Shown: positions 15,566-25,162, numbered from the stretch's first letter. The stretch: 64,000 bases of DNA from Prevotellaceae bacterium (GCA_015257125.1 JABZKU010000002.1:1-64000); one strand, 5' to 3'. Made by a program: numbers and translations. The notes: a model not told the origin generated them from the sequence alone.

Positions 15566-16381
15566 TCAGACATTGGGGCGCATAGAATAGTAGAGATTGA
15601 AGGCGTTGAGACAGTCGGCCACCACGGGAAAATCGCCCGTCACTTGGTTGCAGGTGAGGAAATAACCCACAATGTTGTTCGGTTGATAGTGCTCGAGTAG
15701 CACGCCTTTGCAGTAGTGAGTAAAGGCGGCGAGGATGGAGTACTGATTGTAGGTCAACAACAGGCGCTGCATCAGCACGCGATGGGCGTGGCAAAAGGGG
15801 ATTTGCGTGTGCAACTTCCGGCGGCTCGGTGTTTTCTCCGTGAAGCCTCCGCCATTGTACCGCTCCACACAGTCTTGGTAGACCTTTTGCATCTGTTCCT
15901 CGAGGGCTTGCACTTCGGCGGCGGCATCGCGGAAAGCCGAACCCTCATTCTTTTGCTGCGCCGCGACGGCCATCGGTTCCACTTGCTCCAAATAGGTTTT
16001 GTAGGCCTCGTAGGTCGGACTGTCGTAGCGCACGATTTGATCCAAGCACTCGCGCAATCGGCGGTAGTCCACGGCATAGTGGCGCACCGGCCCCTGCTCG
16101 GGGCCTTTCTGCCGCACTTCGCTCCACAACCAACCTTGGTCTTTGAATTGGCGCACCATCGTTTCGAAACGTCGGCGAGCGATGCGCGTTTCGCTTTCGA
16201 CGCGCCGCTGCGAATAGTAAAAAGGTTTGAAATGAAACACATAGGCTTGCTTCACCAGCAGCCAATCGAAGAGCACCACTTCGTCGGGCGCGAGCAGATA
16301 GTCGCGAAGACGAACCACATTGATGCACATCGGGGCTTCGATCTTCGAGAGCATCGAAGCACAGGAAAGCGGGGAATTCAT
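15566..16381 (-). CDS. Uncharacterised protein with possible N-terminal winged helix
   Basis: 271-aa soluble protein of unknown function. The N-terminal ~90 residues (CINVVRLRDYLLAPDEVVLF to KDQGWLWSEV) look like a winged-helix DNA-binding fold as in replication initiators: short helices, a basic helix around SQRRVESETRIARRRFETMV, then a turn. The middle part (about 150-190) is polar and probably coiled coil (AAEVQALEEQMQKVYQDC); the C-terminus has aromatic-rich helices. It has its own -7 box (16468-16475). No signal peptide or membrane segment. The DNA-binding idea is inference from pattern only; no family assigned. Confidence 0.6.
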   Translation of the reverse strand: MNSPLSCASMLSKIEAPMCINVVRLRDYLLAPDEVVLFDWLLVKQAYVFHFKPFYYSQRRVESETRIARRRFETMVRQFKDQGWLWSEVRQKGPEQGPVRHYAVDYRRLRECLDQIVRYDSPTYEAYKTYLEQVEPMAVAAQQKNEGSAFRDAAAEVQALEEQMQKVYQDCVERYNGGGFTEKTPSRRKLHTQIPFCHAHRVLMQRLLLTYNQYSILAAFTHYCKGVLLEHYQPNNIVGYFLTCNQVTGDFPVVADCLNAFNLYYSMRPNV

Positions 16382-16467
16382 GTTTTCAAATTAGATTTTA
16401 GGCACCTACCCAACGGGGAAATCGAGCAAGTGCGGTGTTTTTCTTTGAATAGAGATGAGGTGTGGAG

Positions 16468-16475
16468 CAAAGGTA
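16468..16475 (-). promoter_or_regulatory. Promoter -7 box for the 15566-16381 gene
   Basis: Minus strand TACCTTTG (TAnnTTTG), 87 bp before the ATG. Confidence 0.6.
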
Positions 16476-16656
16476 GTCATTTCTCGGCGAACGCGATGAG
16501 AGGGCGGCGAACTTTTGTCTGAGGCGAGACGCCATTCGGCGGAAATGCTCGTGCCGCGTGCCGACCGCCGATCGAATGTGGAGCGCAAAGCATAGCGAGT
16601 TGCCATCCGTCGCGGCGGCGGAGCCCTTTCCCATCGGCACCCCCACCACTAATAGC

Positions 16657-16693
16657 AATTCCCCGCCTGTCTTCAGCAGACAGGCGGGGAATT
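16657..16693 (-). terminator. Terminator of the GH20 gene
   Basis: Perfect 16-bp stem (AATTCCCCGCCTGTCT, 16657-16672, with 16678-16693) and 5-nt loop, 65 bp after the GH20 stop. It is A/T-flanked on both sides, so it may work in both directions. Confidence 0.8.
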
Positions 16694-16757
16694 TATTTTC
16701 CGATAGAGGAGACTTCGAGCACACACGGCGGTGCGCCGAAGGAAAGAGCATGGGGGA

Positions 16758-19700
16758 TTAGCGAACGCGCTTCGAGCCGTCGCTTTCGATCACAATGCCG
16801 TGGGCGTCTTTGCCGACGGGGCGACCGAGCAGGTCGTGTGCTTGACCCGAAGCCTTGGCAGCGGCGGCGCGCACCTCGTTGATGCCCACCGTGAAGTCGG
16901 TCTTTTCAAACGTCCAGATCGAACCGCCTTGATCGGCCGGCTTGAGTACCACGGTTTTGTAGTTGGCGGGCTGGGCAAACCAGCTGTAAGCACCGCTCTC
17001 GTCGAGGATGTTCACCCCGGTACGGCCACCACCGGCCGAGTACAAGCGCGTCTGCCAAATGTATTTGCCGGCGGGCGTGTCGGCAGCGGCGGTCTTCACC
17101 GTGGCGCCTTCGCGAACGGGATAGATCGTGGCGGCTTTCTCACCGGCCTTGTTGATGATCGTGATGCCGTTGTTCGACTTGATCACATACCAGAGGGCAT
17201 TGGAGGGCACTTTCGAACCGCTCACCACCTTCGAGGGGTAAATGTCGCCGTTGGCGTCGAGGCGAGCCACATAGTCGTCGTAGTAGGCGTTGCGGATGAC
17301 GTAGAGGTAGTTCTGATCGATGGCCTCGAGCGGTGTGGTGCGGGGGTATTGCAGGAACTGCTCATACTGCGCCACATACTCGTTGTACGTCGCTTGCGTG
17401 ACATTGCCCGACTTGGCCAAAGCGGCCTTGATGCGCGTCACCACATTGTTGAGGAAAGCCACTGCCACACGAGAGGGCTGTCCGGGCACGTTGGGTTGAG
17501 CGTCGGCCAGCGTGTTGTTGCAGCGCGTGAGCAGACCGTTGAGCATGACACGGAAGTCGGCTTCTTCGATATACCAGGTGCCGGGGTTGCAGAGCGAGGG
17601 ATCGTCGAAGGCCACCACGCGGTTCACGTTGGGCACGTCGTTCGTTTTGTCGTTCGAACCGAAGCTCTTGATGAAAAGGCGCTTGGTGTTCGAACCGGCC
17701 GAAGCACTGTAGCCTTCAACCGCCGAGATCACAACGACACCGGGCACATATTCGTAGTTGCCACTGGGCACCTTGGCCGCATCGATGCGCAAGGGCGTAC
17801 CGGGTTGAGCGGTCATCGTGGCGGCTTGGTCGTAGGTGGGGAGCTGTGCGAAGTTGCCGCTGTGCACTGCGCGCAGGGCATAGCCTTCGCCCGAGGGTAC
17901 GAAGCTGAAGAGTTCTTCGGCGTCGTCTTGCTGTCCGTAGTGTACGCGGAGGTTACCGCCCACTTCGTAGAGCGTGGAGCCGGCATACTTCTTCTTATAG
18001 TAGGTCGAGGCCGAAACGAGGCGATAGACCTTGCCGGCTTCGGGCTGCACCACGGCGCATTCGCGGAGGGCGTTGATGGCATTGCGCACCTTTTGCACAG
18101 CATCGGTGGCGTTGGCACCGGCGGCCTTCGCGGCGTTCACCGCATTGCGGAAGGTGGTGTAGTCGGCTTGCGACACGTGACCCACTTTACCGGGCTTGAT
18201 GGCCTTCAAGTAGCCTTCGGCCTGTGCCACCACTTGGTCGAATTCCGTATCTTCGGCGGGGAAGAAGTAGTGTTTGGCGTAGGTGAACTTCATCGCGTCG
18301 AAGATCGCAGAATGGATTTGCAGACGGAGCAGGAACGAGGTCCAATCCTTTTGTTTGGCGGGCAGCCAAGCGATTTCGGAGAGGGCTTGCAGACGGGGCA
18401 AGAGCTGATATTCCAGCTCGGCGTTGTTGTTGGTGGTCTCGGTCCACATGTTGCCTTGCACACCGAGGGCGAATTGCGAGCGACTACCGAGGTTGGCGAG
18501 CGGATCGTAGTTGTAGACCGTGGCCACGCTGTTCACATTGTTGTCGCCCCAGCCGCCGCGATACACTTCGTTCACGTCAGCTTCGCCCGGCGTGACTTGC
18601 ATCCAGTCGAGATAGAGGCGGTTGTAGGGGCACATCACGCTTTGGAAACCGTAGTCGGCGGCCACTTGTTCGGTGGGCTTGTCCCAACGCTTGCCGTCGG
18701 GCAGGTTCCAAGCCATGATGAGGGGCTTCACTTTCGTGGTCGGCTTCTTCCAGAAGTTGGTCTTGTCCTTGGCGATGAGTTCGTCCCACACCACGATTTG
18801 CTTGTTGTACTTCTTCTGCAGGAACTCGGCGAGGTGTTCTACCAACCAGGGTTGGAGTTCTTCCACGCCCGAAAGCTTTTCATCCTTGATGCGCTGACGG
18901 CAGAGGGCGTTGTTCTTCCAGCGATCGGTGGGACATTCGTCGCCGCCGAGGTGGATGTACTTGCCGGGGAACACTTCAGCTACGTGGCCGAGCACGGTCT
19001 TGAGGAAGTCGATCACTTTGTCGTCGCCCACGTTGAGCACGTCGTGCGAGATACCGGGGGTGATGCGCACTCTATACTGCTGTTTGGGCAGGCAAGAGAG
19101 TTCGGGATAGGCGGCCAAGGCGGCTACCATGTGACCGGGCATATCGATTTCGGGCATAATCTCGATGTTGCGAGCGGCGGCGTAGGCCACGATCTCACGC
19201 AGATCGGCCAGCGTGTAGTACATGCCGCGACCGTATTCCGTGTCGTCGAAGAACCAGGGGTTGATACCGTCGTTCACAAACGAACCGGCGCGACGGCTAC
19301 CCACCGAAGTGAGTTTGGGATATTCGGGGATCTCGATGCGCCAACCTTGGTCGTCCGTCAAGTGCCAGTGCAGGCGGTTCATCTTGTAGAGGGCGAGCAT
19401 GTCGATGATGCGCTTCACCTCGTTCTTGTCGAAGAAGTGGCGAGCGATGTCGAGCATGTAGCCGCGGTGGCGGAGCAGGGGCTTGTCGCTGATGTCGAGT
19501 CCGGGCACGTTCCAATCGGCCGTGGGGGCGGGGGTGCCGGCAAAGAAGGCGGGGGGCAGCAACTGGCTGAGCGTTTGCAAACCGTAGAAGAAACCGGCGC
19601 GAGAAGAAGCGCGGATTTCTACGCCGTTGGCGGTGACGGTGAGCTTGTAGGCTTCAGCGCCCAGGCTGCGATCGGTGAGCAGGCTCACGGCACCGGCTTC

Positions 19701-20408
19701 GGCGCTCGAGCCCGAGGCTTTCGTCGTCACGGCGCTACCGGTGGCCTTGCCCAAACGGGCGGCGAAGTCGGTGGCCAGCTCCTTGACACTGTCGGCCGGG
19801 AAGCTCACGGTGCGGAGCGTCTTGGCATTGAGCTTGACGCCGGTCTTCATCGTGAGGCTCTGCGGATAGGGGATGAGCGCGGGGAGCTTGCTGTAGCCCT
19901 CGAACGTGGCGGCGTCCTCGAAGCTGATGACGTTGTTGGGGTCGTTGTCGGCCAACCAGAGGCCTACTTCCTGACCCACGCCGGAACCGCCCCATTGGTT
20001 GAAGGAGAGGTCGTTGTGTCCGACGGGATGGATTTCGAAATAGTCCTTATTCTTCTTTGAAGTCTGGACAACAAATTTAGTGTAGGTCGATGCCTTGCGC
20101 GAAGCCACCACCATGCCATTCTGGCGCTGCGAGGTGACGTAGAGCTGCTGGCCGAGTTTGTTGGTGATGGTGCAACCGGTGGAGAGGTTGCCCTCAAACT
20201 TCCACAACTGTGCGCCGCGGCCGGTCATACCGGCTTGCTTCACATTCTGTGCGTCGGTACGCGCCTCAACGACATTGCCGCCGTTGACAAACTTGATGAA
20301 ATACCACGTGACGTTGCTCCCGCTACTGAGTTTGGGGAGCGTCGCCGCCGTGAGCGCCGCCACAGAAGTGAGCAGCGCCATGAAGAAAAGAAGTAATCTT
20401 TTTTGCAT
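16758..20408 (-). CDS. Secreted GH20 beta-N-acetylhexosaminidase with T9SS-type tail
   Basis: 1216-aa exported glycosidase removing terminal GlcNAc/GalNAc from glycans. Signal peptide 1-22 (MQKRLLLFFMALLTSVAALT); a beta-trefoil-like N-terminal domain about 30-165; GH20b domain about 172-308; GH20 TIM barrel about 310-690 with the catalytic Asp-Glu pair D490-E491 in YIHLGGDECPTDRW, plus RGYMLDIARHFF and HWHLTDDQGWRIEIPEYPKL; a helical region; a second trefoil-like segment about 850-950; a third repeat-like region near 1070-1180; and a C-terminal tail DLLGRPVGKDAHGIVIESDG resembling T9SS sorting signals. ATG 20408 opens the signal peptide. Likely acts on host mucin or glycoproteins at the cell surface. 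Confidence 0.93.
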   Translation of the reverse strand: MQKRLLLFFMALLTSVAALTAATLPKLSSGSNVTWYFIKFVNGGNVVEARTDAQNVKQAGMTGRGAQLWKFEGNLSTGCTITNKLGQQLYVTSQRQNGMVVASRKASTYTKFVVQTSKKNKDYFEIHPVGHNDLSFNQWGGSGVGQEVGLWLADNDPNNVISFEDAATFEGYSKLPALIPYPQSLTMKTGVKLNAKTLRTVSFPADSVKELATDFAARLGKATGSAVTTKASGSSAEAGAVSLLTDRSLGAEAYKLTVTANGVEIRASSRAGFFYGLQTLSQLLPPAFFAGTPAPTADWNVPGLDISDKPLLRHRGYMLDIARHFFDKNEVKRIIDMLALYKMNRLHWHLTDDQGWRIEIPEYPKLTSVGSRRAGSFVNDGINPWFFDDTEYGRGMYYTLADLREIVAYAAARNIEIMPEIDMPGHMVAALAAYPELSCLPKQQYRVRITPGISHDVLNVGDDKVIDFLKTVLGHVAEVFPGKYIHLGGDECPTDRWKNNALCRQRIKDEKLSGVEELQPWLVEHLAEFLQKKYNKQIVVWDELIAKDKTNFWKKPTTKVKPLIMAWNLPDGKRWDKPTEQVAADYGFQSVMCPYNRLYLDWMQVTPGEADVNEVYRGGWGDNNVNSVATVYNYDPLANLGSRSQFALGVQGNMWTETTNNNAELEYQLLPRLQALSEIAWLPAKQKDWTSFLLRLQIHSAIFDAMKFTYAKHYFFPAEDTEFDQVVAQAEGYLKAIKPGKVGHVSQADYTTFRNAVNAAKAAGANATDAVQKVRNAINALRECAVVQPEAGKVYRLVSASTYYKKKYAGSTLYEVGGNLRVHYGQQDDAEELFSFVPSGEGYALRAVHSGNFAQLPTYDQAATMTAQPGTPLRIDAAKVPSGNYEYVPGVVVISAVEGYSASAGSNTKRLFIKSFGSNDKTNDVPNVNRVVAFDDPSLCNPGTWYIEEADFRVMLNGLLTRCNNTLADAQPNVPGQPSRVAVAFLNNVVTRIKAALAKSGNVTQATYNEYVAQYEQFLQYPRTTPLEAIDQNYLYVIRNAYYDDYVARLDANGDIYPSKVVSGSKVPSNALWYVIKSNNGITIINKAGEKAATIYPVREGATVKTAAADTPAGKYIWQTRLYSAGGGRTGVNILDESGAYSWFAQPANYKTVVLKPADQGGSIWTFEKTDFTVGINEVRAAAAKASGQAHDLLGRPVGKDAHGIVIESDGSKRVR

Positions 20409-20445
20409 GGTGGGGTTGACAATAGGTTTAAAGATAGTTCTACGG

Positions 20446-20453
20446 CAAAAATA
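20446..20453 (-). promoter_or_regulatory. Promoter -7 box of the GH20 gene
   Basis: Minus strand TATTTTTG (TAnnTTTG), 38 bp before the ATG at 20408. Confidence 0.65.
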
Positions 20454-20589
20454 GTTTTTTTTTTCGAGACGAACGGCTTTTCGACACACAAGTGTGCGAA
20501 AATCACGCTTTTGTCCTTTTTCTGCCCTGCCCCACCCGTTTTTTACGCTTCGAGCCGCCTACTGCTTTCACACCGCTTTCCGCCCCTTC

Positions 20590-20650
20590 GAAAAGTGGAG
20601 GACTTTGCAGAAAAAGACCACGCCTTTGCAGACAAAACGGACTGTTTTTC
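20590..20650. repeat. Phased 21-22 bp intergenic repeat, locus B
   Basis: Three units with a 21-22 bp period: GAAAAGTGGAGGACTTTG, then AGAAAAAGACCACGCCTTTG, then a unit with ACAAAACGG and TGTTTTTC. Confidence 0.55.
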
Positions 20651-21089
20651 GCCCATGAAAGGAATGGATGTCCGACATACAAAAGCCGAAAAAACACCCA
20701 CGCGAAAAGATGCATCACGATCTTGCACAACTCGCGTGCAAAACGCCACACCCCCACTTGGACAAATGTACCTGAAGCGTGTACAACCGACTCAATATAT
20801 ATAGAAAGGTAAATAGCACTACAAAAGGGACGTTATATCCTCAAAAAGAACCCTCCCACCTGGGCTGGGCGATAAGCCCTAAAAAAAAGAAGCGCGCGCG
20901 CGAAAAAATAAAAACGACCGGTTTTCAACACGGTCGAGGGGGTGTGGTGCGGCAGAGCCGACCACACAAGCGCCCCCGTTGGGGGGGAGGAAGGAGGATC
21001 AGAGGGGAGGGAAAAAGCAAAACGGTGGGAAGAAAATCGACAATCACATAAAAAACGAGCGAAACGCAAAGCATGTGCCGAGAAAAACG

Positions 21090-21097
21090 TAAATTTG
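21090..21097 (+). promoter_or_regulatory. Promoter -7 box of the GNAT-parE operon
   Basis: TAAATTTG followed by C, exact TAnnTTTG, 89 bp before the ATG at 21186. Confidence 0.6.
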
Positions 21098-21185
21098 CAA
21101 GCTAACCGAACGCACACCTCGCATCGCAGCACTTCATTTACACGATGCGGCGTGTACCTCTTTCCACTTTAACCTGCAATACCCC

Positions 21186-22337
21186 ATGTCGGTAGAAATC
21201 ACCAAAGTGCAAAACCGTGCGGAGCTCAAACAGTTCATCCGCTTCAACTACGAACTCTATAAGGACAACGCTTTTTCCGTGCCCGACCTGCTCGAGGATA
21301 TGCTCGACACCTACAACCCGAAGAAGAACCCGGCCTTCGAATTCTGCGAGGCCGAATACTTTTTGGCGCGACGCGACGGAAAAATCGTGGGACGTGTGGC
21401 TTGTATCATCAACCACAAGGCCAACCGCACGTGGAACGAACAGACGGCTCGCTTCGGCTGGATTGATTTCATCGACGATTTGGAAGTGAGCGGTGCCTTG
21501 CTGCGCCAAGCCGAAGACTGGGCGCGCGAACATCGCTGCACCAAACTCGTGGGACCGCTCGGTTTCACCGATCTCGACGCGGAGGGCATGCTCATCGACG
21601 GCTTCGACCAGCTCTCGACCATGTCGACGATCTATAATTTCCCCTACTATCCGCAGCATCTTGAGCACTACGGCTACACCCACGAGATCGACTGGGTGGA
21701 ACGCAAGATCTTTGTGCCGGAAGACGGCCACGAAGCCGACCAAGCGAAGTACTTCCGTGTGGCAGAAATCGTGCGCCAACGCCTCAACCTCCGTGTGCGC
21801 AAATTCAAAAGCGTGAAGGAGATTCGCGAAGGGGGCTACCTCTATCGCGTCTTCGACGTGGTGAACAAAGCCTATGCGCCCCTCTTCGGTTTCAGTGAGA
21901 TCAACCGCGCACAGGTCGACAAATATGCCGACCAATACCTGCAGTTCCTCGATCTCCGTCTGCTCACGGTGGTCGAAACGGCCGAGGGCGAACCGGTGGC
22001 CATGGGCGTGGGCATGGGATCGCTCGCCCATGCGCTGCAAAAGGCCAAGGGCAAGCTCTTCCCCTTCGGATGGTGGCACTTGTTGAAGGCCATTTATCTG
22101 AAGCGCTCCAAGATCATCGACCTCCTGCTCGTGGCTGTGCTGCCCGAATATCAGAGCAAGGGCGTGAACGCCATGCTCTTTGCCGACATCATTCCCATTG
22201 CCAAAGAGATGGGCTTCAAATGGGCGGAAAGTCATCCGCAGCTCGAGACCAACAACAAGAGTCAAGATCAGTGGAAGCACCTCGACCAAGTGGTGCACAA
22301 GCGCCGCCGCTGCTACCAAAAGCCGATCGAAGCCTGA
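21186..22337 (+). CDS. GNAT-fold N-acetyltransferase-like protein
   Basis: 383-aa cytosolic protein of a family widespread in Bacteroidota. The N-terminal half has a GNAT-like core (about 55-150: EYFLARRDGKIVGRVACIIN, FGWIDFIDD, LRQAEDWAREHRCTKLVGPL) and the C-terminal half a second acyltransferase-like fold ending in LLLVAVLPEYQSKGVNAML and KWAESHPQLETNNKS. The (Q/R)-x-x-G-x-A/G acetyl-CoA motif appears as YQSKGVNAM. Substrate unknown. First gene of a plus-strand run with parE, coaD and the S41 protease, though the 128-bp gap to parE leaves room for another promoter. Confidence 0.8.
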   Translation: MSVEITKVQNRAELKQFIRFNYELYKDNAFSVPDLLEDMLDTYNPKKNPAFEFCEAEYFLARRDGKIVGRVACIINHKANRTWNEQTARFGWIDFIDDLEVSGALLRQAEDWAREHRCTKLVGPLGFTDLDAEGMLIDGFDQLSTMSTIYNFPYYPQHLEHYGYTHEIDWVERKIFVPEDGHEADQAKYFRVAEIVRQRLNLRVRKFKSVKEIREGGYLYRVFDVVNKAYAPLFGFSEINRAQVDKYADQYLQFLDLRLLTVVETAEGEPVAMGVGMGSLAHALQKAKGKLFPFGWWHLLKAIYLKRSKIIDLLLVAVLPEYQSKGVNAMLFADIIPIAKEMGFKWAESHPQLETNNKSQDQWKHLDQVVHKRRRCYQKPIEA

Positions 22338-22465
22338 CGCACCCGCCCTACGCGCACCGGCACGCTGAGCCCTAATGGCTCGCCGCCCTGCCCTTGGATC
22401 GACCTCCCCGCAACGGGCACCGCGATTGTCTCTTCTCTTTTCCTTTCACCCCACAACCTTTCCCC

Positions 22466-24535
22466 ATGTCCGACGAAATTCTCGACGTCAACACCCGCAA
22501 TGCCGCCGACTACAGCGAAGACTCCATTCGCCACCTCGACGACATGACCCACATTCGCATGCGCCCCGGTATGTATATCGGACGCCTCGGCGACGGATCG
22601 CATGCCGAAGACGGTATTTATGTGCTGCTCAAAGAGAGCATCGACAACTCGATCGACGAGTTCAACGAGGGTTTCGGTAAGAAAATCGAGGTCGAAATCG
22701 CCGACGATCTCACGGCTTCGATCCGCGACTACGGCCGCGGCATCCCCCTCGGCAGCTTGATTCCCGCCGTTTCGCAGTTGAACACCGGCGGTAAGTACGA
22801 CAACGACCAGTACACGGCCTCGGTCGGACTGAACGGTGTGGGTTTGAAAGCCGTCAATGCCCTCTCGCGCAGATTTGTGGCGCGCGCTTGCCGCGACGGA
22901 CAGTTCAGAGAAGCCACCTTCGAAAGCGGAAAACTCATTGACGACCGCACCGGCGAAACGGAAGAAGAGAACGGCACCTACATTTTCTTCGAACCCGATC
23001 CCCCCCTCTTCCTTAACTACCGATTCCACGCGGAGTTCATCGAAACGATGCTCCGCAACTACACGTATCTCAACACGGGCTTGGCCATTTTCCACAACGG
23101 CCGCCGCATCATCTCCCGCAACGGTCTGGAAGATCTCCTCACCGACAACATGACCTCGCAGGGACTCTACCCCATTGTCCACCTCAAAGGCGAAAACATC
23201 GACATCGCCTTCACCCACACGGGGCAGTATGGCGAGGAATACTACTCGTTCGTCAACGGACAGCACACCACGCAGGGCGGTACGCACCAAAGTGCCTTCA
23301 AAGAGCACATCGCGCGCACCATCAAAGAGTATTTCGGCAAGAACTACGACGTGCAGGACGTGCGCAACGGACTGGTGGCGGCCATCGCCGTGCGTGTGAT
23401 TGAGCCAATGTTCGAATCGCAAACGAAAATCAAACTCGGTTCGCTCACCATGGCGCCCGACAAGGACAAAAACGGCAAGCCTTTCGCGCTGAGCGGCGTG
23501 AGCGTCAACAAGTTTGTGGGCGACTTCGTCAAGGAACAGGTGGACAACTATCTCCACAAGCACCTCGACGTGGCGGAAGTGATGCAACAAAAGATTCAGG
23601 AGAGCGAGAAAGAGCGCAAAGCCATCGCCGGCGTGACGAAACTTGCCCGCGAACGCGCCAAAAAGGCCAACCTCCACAACAAAAAGCTCCGCGACTGCCA
23701 CGTGCATCTCAACGATGCGCCGCCCAAGCCCAAGCGCGGGCAGGACGAAGTGGTGGATCAGCGCTTCGACTCGAGCATTTTTATCACCGAGGGTAACTCG
23801 GCCTCCGGAAGCATCACGCAATGCCGCGATGTCAACACGCAAGCCGTCTTCTCCCTCCGCGGCAAGCCCCTCAACTCCTACGGACTGACGAAAAAAGTGG
23901 TCTACGAGAACGAGGAATTTAACCTCTTGCAGGCCGCACTCAACATCGAAGACGGGCTCGACGGCTTGCGCTACAACAAAGTCATCATCGCCACCGACGC
24001 CGACGTGGACGGCATGCACATTCGCCTGCTGATGATGACCTTCTTCCTCCAGTTCTTCCCCGATCTGGTGAAGAAGGGTCACGTCTATATCTTGCAAACG
24101 CCGCTCTTCCGCGTGCGCAACAAGAAAAAGGCCGCCGCGGCCGAAGCCAATGCCGACGACAAGGGCAAAAAGAAGGCGGCCGGCGGCAAAAACGCGACGG
24201 GCAAAAACGCCGGTGCGAAGAAAGCGCGCGGCAGTGCACGCACCGAATACGAAACCGTCTACTGCTACAACGAAGAAGAGCGCATCGCCGCCGTGCAACG
24301 CCTCTCGCCCAACCCCGAAATCACCCGATTCAAAGGACTCGGCGAGATCTCGGCCGACGAATTCAAGAACTTCATCGGCCCGGATATGCGACTCGAACCC
24401 GTCACACTCCACAAAAGCGACAAAGTGAAGGAACTTTTGGCTTACTACATGGGCAAGAACACCATGGAACGCCAAAACTTCATCATCGACAACCTCGTCA
24501 TCGAAGAGGACATTGTCGACGCCGCCACAGAATAA
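22466..24535 (+). CDS. parE: DNA topoisomerase IV subunit B
   Basis: 689-aa ATPase subunit of topoisomerase IV, decatenating chromosomes with ParA-type partner ParC (not in this window). GHKL ATPase region: KESIDNSIDEFNEGFGKKIE, DYGRGIPLG, TGGKYDNDQYTASVGLNGVG. Toprim region: ITEGNSASGSITQCRD and IATDADVDGMHIRLLM. The DEFNEGFGK form and the SLRGKPLNSYGLTKK stretch are those of Bacteroidota ParE rather than GyrB. Two oddities: the Toprim motif reads EGN where ParE normally has EGD, and a Lys/Ala-rich insertion (about 555-590) interrupts the region after VRNKKK. ATG 22466 is the conserved start. CoaD follows after 102 bp. Confidence 0.95.
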   Translation: MSDEILDVNTRNAADYSEDSIRHLDDMTHIRMRPGMYIGRLGDGSHAEDGIYVLLKESIDNSIDEFNEGFGKKIEVEIADDLTASIRDYGRGIPLGSLIPAVSQLNTGGKYDNDQYTASVGLNGVGLKAVNALSRRFVARACRDGQFREATFESGKLIDDRTGETEEENGTYIFFEPDPPLFLNYRFHAEFIETMLRNYTYLNTGLAIFHNGRRIISRNGLEDLLTDNMTSQGLYPIVHLKGENIDIAFTHTGQYGEEYYSFVNGQHTTQGGTHQSAFKEHIARTIKEYFGKNYDVQDVRNGLVAAIAVRVIEPMFESQTKIKLGSLTMAPDKDKNGKPFALSGVSVNKFVGDFVKEQVDNYLHKHLDVAEVMQQKIQESEKERKAIAGVTKLARERAKKANLHNKKLRDCHVHLNDAPPKPKRGQDEVVDQRFDSSIFITEGNSASGSITQCRDVNTQAVFSLRGKPLNSYGLTKKVVYENEEFNLLQAALNIEDGLDGLRYNKVIIATDADVDGMHIRLLMMTFFLQFFPDLVKKGHVYILQTPLFRVRNKKKAAAAEANADDKGKKKAAGGKNATGKNAGAKKARGSARTEYETVYCYNEEERIAAVQRLSPNPEITRFKGLGEISADEFKNFIGPDMRLEPVTLHKSDKVKELLAYYMGKNTMERQNFIIDNLVIEEDIVDAATE

Positions 24536-24637
24536 CCCCCGTTTTCGGCCGCTGCCTGTCCTTTTCGAACCCCTCTGAGCTGGAGCCGGTGCCCCCGCAC
24601 GACCGAACACGCCATCCCTCTCCCTCGTTTTTCCCTC

Positions 24638-25162
24638 ATGTCCTCTCTTTCGACCAACGCTCCGCACGAGCTCCGGAACGAGGTCGGCCGACCGGCCGAA
24701 AAAGTAGCGCTTTTTCCCGGCAGTTTCGACCCCTTCACCATCGGACACGCCAGTATCGTGCGCCGCGCCCTCACCCTCTTCGACCGCGTCGTGGTGGGCG
24801 TGGGCTATAACATCAACAAACGCTCGTTTTTCACCCCCGCCGAGCGCGTCGAAGCCATCCGTCGCCTCTATGCCCACGAACCTCGCGTGGAGGTTGAGGC
24901 CTATGACGACCTCACCGCCGATCTGGCACTGCGAGTCGGCGCGCGCTTCGTGTTGCGCGGCATCCGTTCGGTCAAAGACTTCGAATATGAGCGCGATCTC
25001 GCCGGCATCAACCACCGCCTTTCGGATGTTGAGACCGTGCTCCTCTTCACCGAACCGCAATATGCCGACATCTCTTCCACTGTGGTGCGCGAACTACTCT
25101 CCTTCGGCAAAGATGTCAGTGCTTTCCTCCCCGAAACTCCCAAAAACTCACCCCTCACATGA
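24638..25162 (+). CDS. coaD: Phosphopantetheine adenylyltransferase
   Basis: 174-aa enzyme of coenzyme A synthesis, transferring AMP from ATP to 4'-phosphopantetheine. The nucleotidyltransferase motif GSFDPFTIGH (about 28-37), RGIRSVKDFEYERDLAGINH and the C-terminal ISSTVVRELL are all present. It carries about 22 extra residues before VALFPGSFDP; no closer ATG or GTG exists in frame, so the ATG at 24638 is taken as the start. The last 4 bp overlap the start of the downstream S41 protease (ATGA), suggesting translational coupling. Confidence 0.96.
   Translation: MSSLSTNAPHELRNEVGRPAEKVALFPGSFDPFTIGHASIVRRALTLFDRVVVGVGYNINKRSFFTPAERVEAIRRLYAHEPRVEVEAYDDLTADLALRVGARFVLRGIRSVKDFEYERDLAGINHRLSDVETVLLFTEPQYADISSTVVRELLSFGKDVSAFLPETPKNSPLT

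Larger units (their letters stand above)
16382..16757. other. Intergenic region 3' of GH20 / 5' of 15566 gene
   Basis: Holds the -7 box of the downstream gene (16468-16475) and a strong palindromic terminator (16657-16693). Nothing else recognisable. Confidence 0.6.
20409..21185. other. Divergent intergenic region GH20 / GNAT gene
   Basis: 777 bp with the GH20 promoter (20446-20453), a phased-repeat array (20590-20650), an A-rich stretch near 20880-20920 and the promoter of the GNAT gene (21090-21097). No gene-like frame or RNA recognised. Confidence 0.55.

Noticed and set aside
16731..20060. 1109-codon plus-strand frame antisense to the GH20 gene
   Set aside because: Same reason: the minus strand encodes a complete GH20 with catalytic Asp-Glu; the plus frame has random composition.
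22313..25060. 915-codon minus-strand frame across parE and coaD
   Set aside because: It crosses two well-defined genes and lacks any recognisable domain.
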